Part shown: in pieces, positions 47,516 through 55,846 of the stretch
Numbering within the stretch: position 1 is the first letter of the stretch
How the letters are laid out: the number at the start of each line of letters is the position of its first letter
NCBI RefSeq assembly: GCF_000522505.1
Contig: NZ_AZMV01000002.1
Location: forward strand, 177 to 64,176
DNA: 64,000 nucleotides
Direction: 5' to 3'
Source: Bifidobacterium moukalabense DSM 27321
GTDB taxonomy: Bacteria > Actinomycetota > Actinomycetes > Actinomycetales > Bifidobacteriaceae
The notes under the pieces: generated by a model
The model's database searches: none
The model's input: only the letters and a program-made list of their open reading frames with translations
Told to the model about the DNA's origin: nothing
Translations under genes and position numbers: made by a program

Positions 47516-48130
47516 ATGGTGAACGTGAAGAACAACGCGCGTTTTCTGGCCACGGACCGGCGCATCGAAGCGGCCGCGCTGCAACTGATGGACCGCGCCG
47601 ACGGCCCGCAGGTGAACATCGCCGCCATCTGCCGTGAGGCCGGCATCAACCGGTCAACGTTCTATGAGCATTTCAACGGCATCGACGACATGATCGACGC
47701 CATGCAGGAATATCTGTTCGGAGAGCTGCGCGAAACGTTCATCAGCAGGCGTACGGGCCACGATCCCCATGATTCCGGGGAAATGCCACTGTCGAACACC
47801 TCGGTCCGCATTTTTCTCGAACACATTCGCGAGCATCGCTATTTCTACCGGATCTCGTTGAAACAGGGACGCAACCTGCCATTCGACGTCGGCGACGCCG
47901 ATGCCGAGCTGTGGAAACGGATCATCCTGCCGCGCTGCACCGAGATCGGCATTACCGAACCGAAGGATATGGAATACTTCCGAATCAGCCTCATCTCCGG
48001 TCTTTCGGCGATTCTTTGCCGCTGGGTGTCACACGGCTGCGAGGAAAGCATCGAATCGATCACCACCATCATCGTCAATTCCGTACCCGTGGTCTTCTCT
48101 CCGATCGTCACCGGCATGGGCGGGCAGTGA
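47516..48130 (+). CDS. TetR/AcrR-type regulator (DhaS-like)
   Basis: A 204-residue protein from ATG 47516 (MVNVKNNARFLATDRRIEAA); upstream in-frame codons overlap the divergent TetR gene and are rejected. The HTH is GPQVNIAAICREAGINRSTF followed by YEHFNGIDDM, typical of the TetR proteins with a C-terminal TetR_C_8-like domain. That domain (RIFLEHIREHRYFYRISLKQ) is unlike the WDGYR group. Ribosome site is weak. It is followed at 200 bases by a small membrane protein that may be its target. Confidence 0.8.
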   Translation: MVNVKNNARFLATDRRIEAAALQLMDRADGPQVNIAAICREAGINRSTFYEHFNGIDDMIDAMQEYLFGELRETFISRRTGHDPHDSGEMPLSNTSVRIFLEHIREHRYFYRISLKQGRNLPFDVGDADAELWKRIILPRCTEIGITEPKDMEYFRISLISGLSAILCRWVSHGCEESIESITTIIVNSVPVVFSPIVTGMGGQ

Positions 48131-48332
48131 CGCGACCACCATCATTATTCCGACACTTGTTGGTTTATTGATGGTTGTTTGCCCGGCGAAGGCATCGTAA
48201 TGTCACTGTCGTGACCGATACGACCCTGCAATCCCCCATGCCCCAACCGACGAATGCGAATACCGTCGTAGACGGACCGGCCACCAACCATCGAATCATC
48301 AGCCGACGGCAACCAATCGACAAGGAGCAATC

Positions 48333-48686
48333 ATGAACGACCATATCGCCAACGAGCAGGACCGCAACGACGCCGATCGGATTCGCCGCCAGTACGCGAA
48401 TCCCGAAACCGACCCCATGAACCAGCTGCGCAAACTGGACGACGCCGTGAAAAGACCGGGACTCATCGCCTCCCTCACGTTGGGCATCATCGGCACACTG
48501 GTCATGGGTGCCGGCATGGCATTGGTCATGTCGTATGACAACATGACGCTCGGTTTGGTCCTGGGCATTCCGGGACTCATCATCCTAGCGGCCGCCTACC
48601 CGATCGGCCGCGCCATCACATCGCAGCGCAAGGCGCGGTACGCCGACGACATCCTGCGTCTGTCCAATCAGATCCTGCATTCCTGA
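48333..48686 (+). CDS. Small membrane protein of unknown function
   Basis: A 117-residue protein with AAGGAG before the ATG. Two hydrophobic helices are predicted, LIASLTLGIIGTLVMGAGMA around residues 44-63 and LGLVLGIPGLIILAAAYPIG around 73-92, joined by the short turn SYDNMT. The N-terminal 40 residues are hydrophilic (NEQDRNDADRIRRQYANPET). The pattern resembles small uncharacterised membrane proteins of Gram-positive bacteria. It is on the same strand as the TetR/AcrR gene upstream and its end abuts, 4 bases apart, the convergent histidine kinase gene. Role unknown. Confidence 0.75.
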   Translation: MNDHIANEQDRNDADRIRRQYANPETDPMNQLRKLDDAVKRPGLIASLTLGIIGTLVMGAGMALVMSYDNMTLGLVLGIPGLIILAAAYPIGRAITSQRKARYADDILRLSNQILHS

Positions 48687-48690
48687 AAAC

Positions 48691-50088
48691 TCACTTCACC
48701 AGCAGCGAGACCTGCACAGTGAAGATCGGCGGTACGGCGGTGACGAGAACGTCGCCGCCGTACCGCTTGGCTATCCGCCGTATGCTCTTCAGGCCCAATC
48801 CATGCGCGAACGCGTCCGCCTTGGTGGTCTCCGGCAACCCATCGACCATCGTCAGCCCGCCTTCGAAATGATTGTCGACCGACAGCACGATCAGGTTTCC
48901 CCGCTGCCGGGCGCTCACCGAAATCACGCGCTTGTCCACATCATCGAAACGCATCACATAATCACAGGCGTTATCGAGCGCATTGCCGAGAATCGTATAC
49001 AGGTCGACCACGTCGATCGCGCTCCAGTCGCAACCGGCCAACGAACAGGTCATACGGATGTCGTTTCGGGCGCAAAGGAAGTTGCGCTCCGTGATGAGCG
49101 TATCAAGCGCGTCATTGCCGGTGTTGGCCGTCGCGTCGTAGACGCTCAGCGATTTGCGCACCTCCCTGACCAGTTCGCTGCGGCGCGAGCCTTCCGTGTA
49201 TTCCAGTGCGTCGATCTGGTGCTTCAGATCATGCGACTTGCGGTTGATGTAGTCGATATTCGCGGAAATCGTATCGAATTGGCGACTCTTCTGTTCGGCG
49301 AGCACCTCCAGCAGCATGCTCTCCTGCTGCAGTTCGAACGTGTGGTAGATCGCGTACTGGAACAGGAAGATGAGCACGGCCATCAAACCGGCCATGCCGG
49401 TGCTGAAATACAGTATGAAGCCGAGCAGACGCTCCCCTTCCGCATCGCCGCCGATCAGGCTTCGCAGTTTGCCGACGTAGCTCTCGCTGATGCCCATGGA
49501 GGCGTTAGACACCACATACAGCCCCACGAATCCGAGCGCGTACAGCAGGCACATCGCCTTCCCCGGCGTGTGAGGCATCACATCCCGCGCGAACAACGGC
49601 GCCAGCCATAAGGCCGCAGCCCCCAGGAGCACGCCGTAGGAGAACAGGCTGATCGCCATGTAGGCCAGAGGATGGTCGGTTTCGAAATCCCTGACGATCA
49701 CCAGAAACAGCCAGTTATGCACGAACGACGTGATGAATCGTTCCACGCACAACCCCATCATCCAACGTGACATCGCATTCGTCCACGATGTGAGGAGGCA
49801 CAGTCTGATCGCCACCAATGCCAACAGGAACACCGCGGCTATCCAGATCCGCACGAAATTGGACTGGCTGAACCAGGGCAACGAGACGACCGCGCCCGAT
49901 CCCACATACAGCGGGTTCGCAACGGCCAGCAGCGCCCCAACCGCCATGATCACGCCGAGCCACGGGCGGTATCGGGTGCGCCGCACGGCCGATCCGCGCG
50001 CGAAAATCCATGTGGCGACGAGCACCGAGAATACGAATCGGAAGGAATCGAACCAGTTGCAGGCAACGTTCCAGTCGGCAGCGGTCAT
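48691..50088 (-). CDS. Sensor histidine kinase, LytTR-system type (GHKL)
   Basis: A 465-residue protein with about six hydrophobic helices in the first ~250 residues, then a coiled-coil-like region ending in NRKSHDLKHQIDALEY with the phospho-acceptor His, and a C-terminal GHKL ATPase. The ATPase has the N-box LYTILGNALDNACDYV and the G-box HGLGLKSIRRIAKRYGG. Kinases of this type (AgrC/NatK-like) pair with LytTR regulators and often sense peptides or membrane signals. Its start overlaps the response-regulator stop by 4 bases. No periplasmic carbohydrate-binding domain is visible, so the signal is unclear. Confidence 0.92.
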   Translation of the reverse strand: MTAADWNVACNWFDSFRFVFSVLVATWIFARGSAVRRTRYRPWLGVIMAVGALLAVANPLYVGSGAVVSLPWFSQSNFVRIWIAAVFLLALVAIRLCLLTSWTNAMSRWMMGLCVERFITSFVHNWLFLVIVRDFETDHPLAYMAISLFSYGVLLGAAALWLAPLFARDVMPHTPGKAMCLLYALGFVGLYVVSNASMGISESYVGKLRSLIGGDAEGERLLGFILYFSTGMAGLMAVLIFLFQYAIYHTFELQQESMLLEVLAEQKSRQFDTISANIDYINRKSHDLKHQIDALEYTEGSRRSELVREVRKSLSVYDATANTGNDALDTLITERNFLCARNDIRMTCSLAGCDWSAIDVVDLYTILGNALDNACDYVMRFDDVDKRVISVSARQRGNLIVLSVDNHFEGGLTMVDGLPETTKADAFAHGLGLKSIRRIAKRYGGDVLVTAVPPIFTVQVSLLVK

Positions 50089-50795
50089 CGTTCCACGCTT
50101 CCCAGGAACCGCAGATATTCCTGCATCAGCGACGTCTTGTACGCCCGCCCGATCGGCAGGGCCGTTCCGGCGCAGTCAAGCCCGGCGGCACCCAGCAGCT
50201 TGATATGGCGCAGATTCACGCAGTAGCTTTTGTGGATGCGCGCGAATCCATACGGTTGCAGCGTTTTCGTCTGCTCGTTGATGCTGCCTCGCGCCTTGTA
50301 CACACCGGATTGCGTATGGAACAGCAGATAGTGGTCAAGCACCTCGACGTAGTGGATGTCCCCTATCGCGAAGGAACGCAATCCGTCGACGGTATCGATT
50401 GTCACCGCCGTTTCGGCATGCCCCTTGGCCAGACGCAACGCCTTGGTGAACTTCAATTCAAAATCAAAATACGTCAGCGGTTTGACGATATAGTCCGAGG
50501 CCGCCACCTCATAGCCGTGGATCGCATACTGCGCCATATTCGTCACGAACACGATCGTCACGGCATCGTCCACCCGACGTATCCGGCGGGCGACCTCCAA
50601 TCCGTCGGTCCCGGGCATTTCGACGTCCAGAAACAGTATGGCGAAACGCCCACGCCGATAGTCCGCCAGCAGATCGTCGCCGTTGGAAAAGCGGTCGATG
50701 TCGAAGCGCATGCCATGCTCCTCGCCGTAACGCCGGCAATGGCCATCCATCACGACGCGCATGGCCATGTCATCGTCGACGATGGCGATTCGCAT
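50085..50795 (-). CDS. LytTR-family response regulator
   Basis: A 236-residue protein from Met 50795 (MRIAIVDDDMAMRVVMDGHC) with AAGGAG upstream. The receiver domain has the acidic pocket VDDD and phospho-acceptor Asp57 in FLDVEMPG. The C-terminal ~100 residues form a LytTR DNA-binding domain, IHYVEVLDHYLLFHTQSGVY followed by FARIHKSYCVNLRHIKLLG. It is cotranscribed with the kinase and divergent from the permuted GH3 gene. Two copies of CGTTC[G/A]CGACAA 21 bases apart at 50847-50879 make a good LytTR binding site between them. Control of the GH3 gene and itself is inferred. Confidence 0.93.
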   Translation of the reverse strand: MRIAIVDDDMAMRVVMDGHCRRYGEEHGMRFDIDRFSNGDDLLADYRRGRFAILFLDVEMPGTDGLEVARRIRRVDDAVTIVFVTNMAQYAIHGYEVAASDYIVKPLTYFDFELKFTKALRLAKGHAETAVTIDTVDGLRSFAIGDIHYVEVLDHYLLFHTQSGVYKARGSINEQTKTLQPYGFARIHKSYCVNLRHIKLLGAAGLDCAGTALPIGRAYKTSLMQEYLRFLGSVER

Positions 50796-50842
50796 GGCCA
50801 CTCCTTTTCGATTTCCATCCTTTTTCGATTCTACGCAACACA

Positions 50843-50880
50843 TTGTCGTTCGCGACAAAAAAAACGACGTTCACGACAAT
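50843..50880. promoter_or_regulatory. LytTR-type direct repeat, TCS/GH3 divergent region
   Basis: CGTTCGCGACAA at 50847-50858 and CGTTCACGACAA at 50868-50879 are direct repeats 21 bases apart, the known spacing of LytTR sites. TTGTCGTTCGCGACAA is also an inverted repeat. A TACACT -10-like box at 50907-50912 lies about 28 bases beyond the second copy, so the site would border the -35 of the rightward GH3 promoter. Confidence 0.75.
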
Positions 50881-50973
50881 CCAGATCATGAAATTTTTCT
50901 GCGAAATACACTGAAACTACCACAAATTCCAATGATGGAAACATGTGGGAGCATGAGCATGAAGGAGAACACC

Positions 50974-53895
50974 ATGACCCGCAAGGGCAAAGCGAAGAAG
51001 CCTCTGCCGCTGGCCGCGTCAATCGCCATGTACGTGATCGCGATCATACTGGCCGCAGCCACGGCGGTAGGCAATGTGTATGCCAACAAATATTCGGACC
51101 TGATCTCCGTCTATTTCAATCAGCCGACCTCCAAGGTCGTGTCGGCAAGCAATGAGACCACGGAACATTTCACATCGGATTACGCCTCCGACGAGGAGCG
51201 CGAACAGGCACTGGCCAACATGGGCACCGACATTCTTCGGGAAGGCGTGACCCTGCTCAGGAACGAGAACGACACGCTGCCACTGAAGAAGACGGCGAAG
51301 ATCTCCGTGTTCGGCCAAGACAGCGTCGACCCCGTATACGGCGGTGGCGGCGCGGGGTCCATCGACACCTCCAAGGCCCGGTCGCTGATGGACGCGTTCG
51401 GGAAAGCCGGATTCGACGTGAATCCGACCCTGACCGAGTTCTACACCACGGGTGCCGGCAAGGACTATCGCAAAACGTCCATCGATGCCTATGGCAAGGG
51501 CGCATTCGCAGTCAACGAGGTGCCGGCCTCCGCATACACCGACGATGTGAGGAAGTCGTTCGCCTCCTACCATGATGCGGCGGTCGTGGTCATCGGTCGT
51601 TCCGGCAGCGAAAGCCAGGATCTGCCGACCGACAAGCTGGCATCCGGCTACACGTATCTGCAACTCGATGATGACGAGCGCGCCATGCTGAAGATGGCCT
51701 CCGACAACTTCGATAAGGTCGTGGTGCTGCTCAACACCCAGAATCCGATGGAGCTCGCCGACTTGGAAGACGATGCCGTCGATGCCGTCATGTGGATCGG
51801 CTCGCTCGGGCAGACCGGCGCCGACGGCGTGGCCGAAGCGCTCAACGGCACGGTGAACCCGTCCGGACACCTGCCCGACACCTACGCATACGACCTGAAT
51901 TCCGCACCGTCCTCCGCCAATTCCGGCTCGTATGCCATCGCCAACGGCACCGACCGCTTCACCTCCTCCTACATGACGTATGCCGAAGGCATCTATGTCG
52001 GCTACCGTTATTATGAGACCCGTTACGAGGATGTGGTGCTCGGCAACGAAACCCGTTCGAACTACGATTACGCCAAACAGGTCGAGTACCCGTTCGGCTA
52101 CGGCCTGTCCTACACCGACTTCACATGGTCCGATTTCTCGATGACGAGGACCGATGGCGGTTTCGACGTGTCCGTGAAGGTCACCAACACCGGCAAGACG
52201 GCCGGCAAGGACGTCGTGCAGCTGTACATGCAGTCTCCGTACACCGACTATGACAAGGCGAACGGCATCGAAAAGGCTTCCGTCGATCTGGTCGGCTATG
52301 CCAAGACCGGTACGCTGAAGGCCGGCGCAAGCGAGACCGTCACCGTCCATGTCGATCAGGAATCGATGAAGGTGTACGATTCCGCGGGCGAAGGCACCTA
52401 CATCGTGGACGCGGGCGACTATTACTTCGCCGCCGGCACCGACGCGCACAACGCGTTGAACAACATTCTCGCGGCCAAGGGCAAGGCCACCGCTGACGGC
52501 ATGACCGAAGACGGCGACGCCTCCCTGACCGCCAAGCATACCGTGCACTCGCAGGACGGCACCACCTACGCCAAGTCCGCCGCGACCGGCGAGGAGATCT
52601 CCAACCGGTTCGACGATGTTGACCTGGCCACTTACGATGATTCCTTCACGTACCTGTCGCGCTCCGATTGGACCGGCAGCTGGCCCGCCACCTACGCAAA
52701 CGGCGAATGGACCGCCTCCCAGGAGTTTCTGGACGCGCTGAATATCGATACCGCACAAAGCGAGCCCGAGCGGAAGCCGACCACCGGCACCGAAAACTCC
52801 TCCTACGGCAAGCTGAATGCGTCAATGCTCATGGACACCGACTATGCCGACGAATCCTGGAATGCACTGATCGGGCAGATGAGCGTCAAGGAACTCGATC
52901 AGCTGGTGCGCATCGGCGGCTACGCCACTAAATCCGTGAACTCCACGCAGCTTCCGGCCACCACCGACAAGGACGGCCCGGCAGGCATCTCCTCCACCCT
53001 GGTCGGCGGCGAAAGCGGCATGGGATACCCGGGCGAAGTCGTGATCGCGGCAACCTGGAATTCCGATTTGGCCGAAGCGTTCGGCAAGGCGATCGGCGAG
53101 GACAGCATCGCTCTGAAGGTGGCCGTCTGGTACGGCCCGGCCTGCAACATCCACCGTAATCCATACGGCGGCCGGGCGTTCGAGTATTTCTCCGAGGATC
53201 CATATCTGTCCGGTGCGATGTGCGCCAAGGTGGTCGCCGGGGCCGGATCCAAGGGCGTGATTTCCACGGTGAAGCACTTCGCGCTCAACGACCAGGAGAC
53301 CAACCGTATGGGCGTCGCGATATTCGCCAATGAGCAGACCATTCGGCAACTGTATCTGAAGCCGTTCGAGATGAGCGTGCGCGATGGCGGCGCCACCGCC
53401 ATGATGGCCTCCATGAACCGTATTGGCTCCCGGTGGACCGGCGGCCATAAGGGCCTGATGACCGACACGCTGCGCGGGGAATGGGGTTTCAACGGTTTCG
53501 TGGTGACCGACCAGGCCTCCTACTCCGTGTTCGCCTATGAGGATCTGCGCGAGGGACTCGAGGCCGGCACCGACCTGTGGCTCAACACCGATGCCGAACT
53601 GTGGAAGTTGTCCGACAATGACATGACCGACGGCGTGATCGCCAATATGCAGCGCGCCGCGCACAACATCAGCTATGCGATCTCCCGCTCGAACGCGATG
53701 AACGGCCTGTCGGCCAACTCGAAGATCGTCAAGGTGACGCCGCTGTGGCGTTGGGGCGTGTATGCGCTCGACGGCGTGGTGACGGTCGGCTCGATCGCAC
53801 TGATCGCCATCGCGACCCTGCAGATTCTGCGCCGACGTAAAGGCGCAACGGTGGCTGCGGAAACCGATGAGCCTGCCGTCAATGACGGCGAGTGA
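50974..53895 (+). CDS. Membrane-anchored GH3 enzyme with reversed domain order
   Basis: A 973-residue protein from ATG 50974 (MTRKGKAKKPLPLAASIAMY), with GAAGGAG six bases upstream; the Mets before it lack this site. An N-terminal helix (~10-32) is followed by an outside domain that begins with the GH3 C-terminal sandwich (EGVTLLRNENDTLPL, VYGGGGAGSID, PFGYGLSYTDF), then a fibronectin-III domain, then the GH3 barrel (DKDGPAGISS, RNPYGGRAFEYFSEDPYL, KHFALNDQETNR). The nucleophile Asp lies in FVVTDQASY near 846. A second helix (~926-948, GVVTVGSIALIAIATLQIL) and charged tail end the protein. Permuted GH3 enzymes are known in R. albus and Butyrivibrio. Double anchoring suggests cell-surface hydrolysis. 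Divergent from a LytTR system. Confidence 0.92.
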   Translation: MTRKGKAKKPLPLAASIAMYVIAIILAAATAVGNVYANKYSDLISVYFNQPTSKVVSASNETTEHFTSDYASDEEREQALANMGTDILREGVTLLRNENDTLPLKKTAKISVFGQDSVDPVYGGGGAGSIDTSKARSLMDAFGKAGFDVNPTLTEFYTTGAGKDYRKTSIDAYGKGAFAVNEVPASAYTDDVRKSFASYHDAAVVVIGRSGSESQDLPTDKLASGYTYLQLDDDERAMLKMASDNFDKVVVLLNTQNPMELADLEDDAVDAVMWIGSLGQTGADGVAEALNGTVNPSGHLPDTYAYDLNSAPSSANSGSYAIANGTDRFTSSYMTYAEGIYVGYRYYETRYEDVVLGNETRSNYDYAKQVEYPFGYGLSYTDFTWSDFSMTRTDGGFDVSVKVTNTGKTAGKDVVQLYMQSPYTDYDKANGIEKASVDLVGYAKTGTLKAGASETVTVHVDQESMKVYDSAGEGTYIVDAGDYYFAAGTDAHNALNNILAAKGKATADGMTEDGDASLTAKHTVHSQDGTTYAKSAATGEEISNRFDDVDLATYDDSFTYLSRSDWTGSWPATYANGEWTASQEFLDALNIDTAQSEPERKPTTGTENSSYGKLNASMLMDTDYADESWNALIGQMSVKELDQLVRIGGYATKSVNSTQLPATTDKDGPAGISSTLVGGESGMGYPGEVVIAATWNSDLAEAFGKAIGEDSIALKVAVWYGPACNIHRNPYGGRAFEYFSEDPYLSGAMCAKVVAGAGSKGVISTVKHFALNDQETNRMGVAIFANEQTIRQLYLKPFEMSVRDGGATAMMASMNRIGSRWTGGHKGLMTDTLRGEWGFNGFVVTDQASYSVFAYEDLREGLEAGTDLWLNTDAELWKLSDNDMTDGVIANMQRAAHNISYAISRSNAMNGLSANSKIVKVTPLWRWGVYALDGVVTVGSIALIAIATLQILRRRKGATVAAETDEPAVNDGE

Positions 53896-53932
53896 TCACC
53901 AGTCTCCCGTCCATAACCAATAACCACATAAC

Positions 53933-53977
53933 AAAAGGCGCGGATGGCCCTGCCCCACAAGGCCGTCCGCGCCTTTT
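53933..53977. terminator. Bidirectional terminator, GH3/GH43
   Basis: AAAAGGCGCGGATGGCC pairs with GGCCGTCCGCGCCTTTT around CTGCCCCACAA. Flanking A and T runs fit termination in both directions between the convergent genes. Confidence 0.88.
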
Positions 53978-53998
53978 CCGTCAGCAGGCGCCCGAAAT

Positions 53999-55645
53999 TC
54001 AGTCGACCGGCTTGGTCTCGTCCGCCTCATAGTCGAAGAAATCAAAATCGGCGGTCTTCTCATGCAGCGAGGCGTCGGTGACGGCGATGCCCACCATCGT
54101 GCCGGTGAATTCGCCGTACTTGCAGTATTCGTCGGAGAACGTGGTGGTGTCGAAATCCGGACCGATCCTGGTCCAGGTCTCACCGTCATAGCCCCACTCG
54201 AACCAGGTGCGGCGGCCTTCGATCCTCAGGCGCATGTAGATCGGCTTGTCGTCCACGGCCACACGGGTGTCAAGCATCTCCGTCTTCTCGCCGTTCTCAA
54301 GGCGTACGATGGAGATCGCGGAGCCGCCGAGCGTCTCGGAGTGGTACTTGCGCAGGAAGATGTTGTTCATGTTGTCGTAGTAGATGGTCAATCCGGCGGA
54401 ATGCTGGTAGACCTCCGGCAGGAACTCCATCTTCGTGGTGACGGTGGTGTACACGCTGGTCAGCTTGCGGGCGATCAGGCTCGTGCGGTTGAGCGACGCC
54501 AGCGACTCCTCGCCGCGGATGCGCAGCCAGCCGGGGCGTTCCGTCACATTCGCGAAGGTCGTCGGCATTTGGCGCGGCGAGTAGTACCAATTGCCGATGC
54601 TGCCGTCATCGAAATCGTCGTACCGCGGGATTTCCGGCATCGGCGCATCCGGCAGATTCGGCTCCTCGACCTCCGATTTGGCCAGATTGGATCCGTCCGC
54701 CATACGCAGCCAGCCGTCGTCGGTCCACGTCATCTTCTCGATGGCGGTCTCACGGCCGAGCGTGCAGCGCAGTTCCGGCACGAACGGACGGCTGGTCAGG
54801 TGCACCAGATACGTTTCGCCGTTCGGCAGGTCCACATACGATCCGTGACCGGATTTCTGCAGCACCGATTCCGGATTGAAGTAGCGCGGCTTCAGATGGT
54901 CGTCGTCAGCACGCTCGTTGGATTCCTTCGGCTGGGAGGTGACGAGCGGACCGTTCGGATCCGGCTCGTACGGACCCCACACGTTGCGGGAACGGCCCAT
55001 GGTCACGGCATGGTTGTAGCCGGTGCCGCCTTCGGCGCACATGATGTAATACCAGCCATCGCGTTTGGTCAGATGCGGCGCTTCGATGCAGCCGCGGTCG
55101 GTGGCGCCTCGCCAGATGCGCTTCGGGTATCCGACCACGTGCCTGGTTTCCGGATCGTATTCCACGCAGCAGATCACGCCCGGCTTCTCATAGCCTTCGC
55201 GGGTCTCCCATTCGAGACTGACGATGTACTTCCTGCCGTCGTCGTCATGCAGGATGGATGCGTCGAAACCGGAGGAGGTCAGGTAGACCGGCTCGCTCCA
55301 CGGGCCTTCGATGCTCTTCGACTTGATGAGGTAGTTGTTCACATCGAAGTAGCGGGCGTTCATGGAGTTCATGACGCCATAGATCACGTAGAACATGTCT
55401 TCGGCCTCGTCATAGGTGAGGCACGGGGCCCAGATACCCTTGGCGGAAGGCAGTTTGGTGAGGTCCGGCGTGGTGTCGTCGGTGAGCACGTGGGTCAGGA
55501 GTTCCCAGTGTTTCATGTCCTTGGAATGGTAGATCGGGATGCCGGGGAACCATTCGAAGGTGGAGACGGCCACATAGTAGTCGTCGCCTTTGCGACAGAT
55601 GGCGGGATCGGGATTGAAGCCTTTGAAAATCGGATTGTGCAGCAT
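53999..55645 (-). CDS. GH43 beta-xylosidase/alpha-arabinofuranosidase-like enzyme
   Basis: A 548-residue intracellular enzyme: five-bladed GH43 propeller (residues ~1-320) and C-terminal beta-sandwich (~345-540, like the GH43 C2/DUF1349 domain; WYYSPRQMPTTFANVTERPG). Catalytic residues are the base Asp13 in NPDPAI, the pKa-modulating Asp near 128 in GFDASILHD, and the acid Glu near 187 in GCIEAPHL. The two-domain layout is typical of GH43 beta-xylosidases. There is no signal peptide. AAAGGAAAA precedes the ATG. It lies downstream of the GH5 gene on the same strand after a 200-base gap with a long inverted repeat. Substrate specificity is not certain. Confidence 0.92.
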   Translation of the reverse strand: MLHNPIFKGFNPDPAICRKGDDYYVAVSTFEWFPGIPIYHSKDMKHWELLTHVLTDDTTPDLTKLPSAKGIWAPCLTYDEAEDMFYVIYGVMNSMNARYFDVNNYLIKSKSIEGPWSEPVYLTSSGFDASILHDDDGRKYIVSLEWETREGYEKPGVICCVEYDPETRHVVGYPKRIWRGATDRGCIEAPHLTKRDGWYYIMCAEGGTGYNHAVTMGRSRNVWGPYEPDPNGPLVTSQPKESNERADDDHLKPRYFNPESVLQKSGHGSYVDLPNGETYLVHLTSRPFVPELRCTLGRETAIEKMTWTDDGWLRMADGSNLAKSEVEEPNLPDAPMPEIPRYDDFDDGSIGNWYYSPRQMPTTFANVTERPGWLRIRGEESLASLNRTSLIARKLTSVYTTVTTKMEFLPEVYQHSAGLTIYYDNMNNIFLRKYHSETLGGSAISIVRLENGEKTEMLDTRVAVDDKPIYMRLRIEGRRTWFEWGYDGETWTRIGPDFDTTTFSDEYCKYGEFTGTMVGIAVTDASLHEKTADFDFFDYEADETKPVD

Positions 55646-55705
55646 TGCTTTTCCTTTTTTGATTTGCTCTTTTGATTACGGTTTCTTGCGATTTGCGATG
55701 TCAGC

Positions 55706-55793
55706 CGTGGTCCGAGGCGCTCTATTGCCGAGACATGCTCCGGGCCGCTCAGGCCAGGTCTTTACGGTCTTCAACAGAGCATCGCGGACCACG
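55706..55793 (-). repeat. Long imperfect inverted repeat, GH5/GH43
   Basis: CGTGGTCCGAGGCGCTCT at 55706-55723 pairs, with three mismatches, with AGAGCATCGCGGACCACG at 55776-55793. Inner segments AGACATGC/GGTCT may pair too. It lies 50 bases past the GH5 stop and is probably a terminator or mRNA-processing hairpin. Confidence 0.55.
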
Positions 55794-55846
55794 ACTCGTT
55801 GCGTCGTCATGTTGCGGTAATGCAGCGTGCCGTCTTCTGGTGGGGA

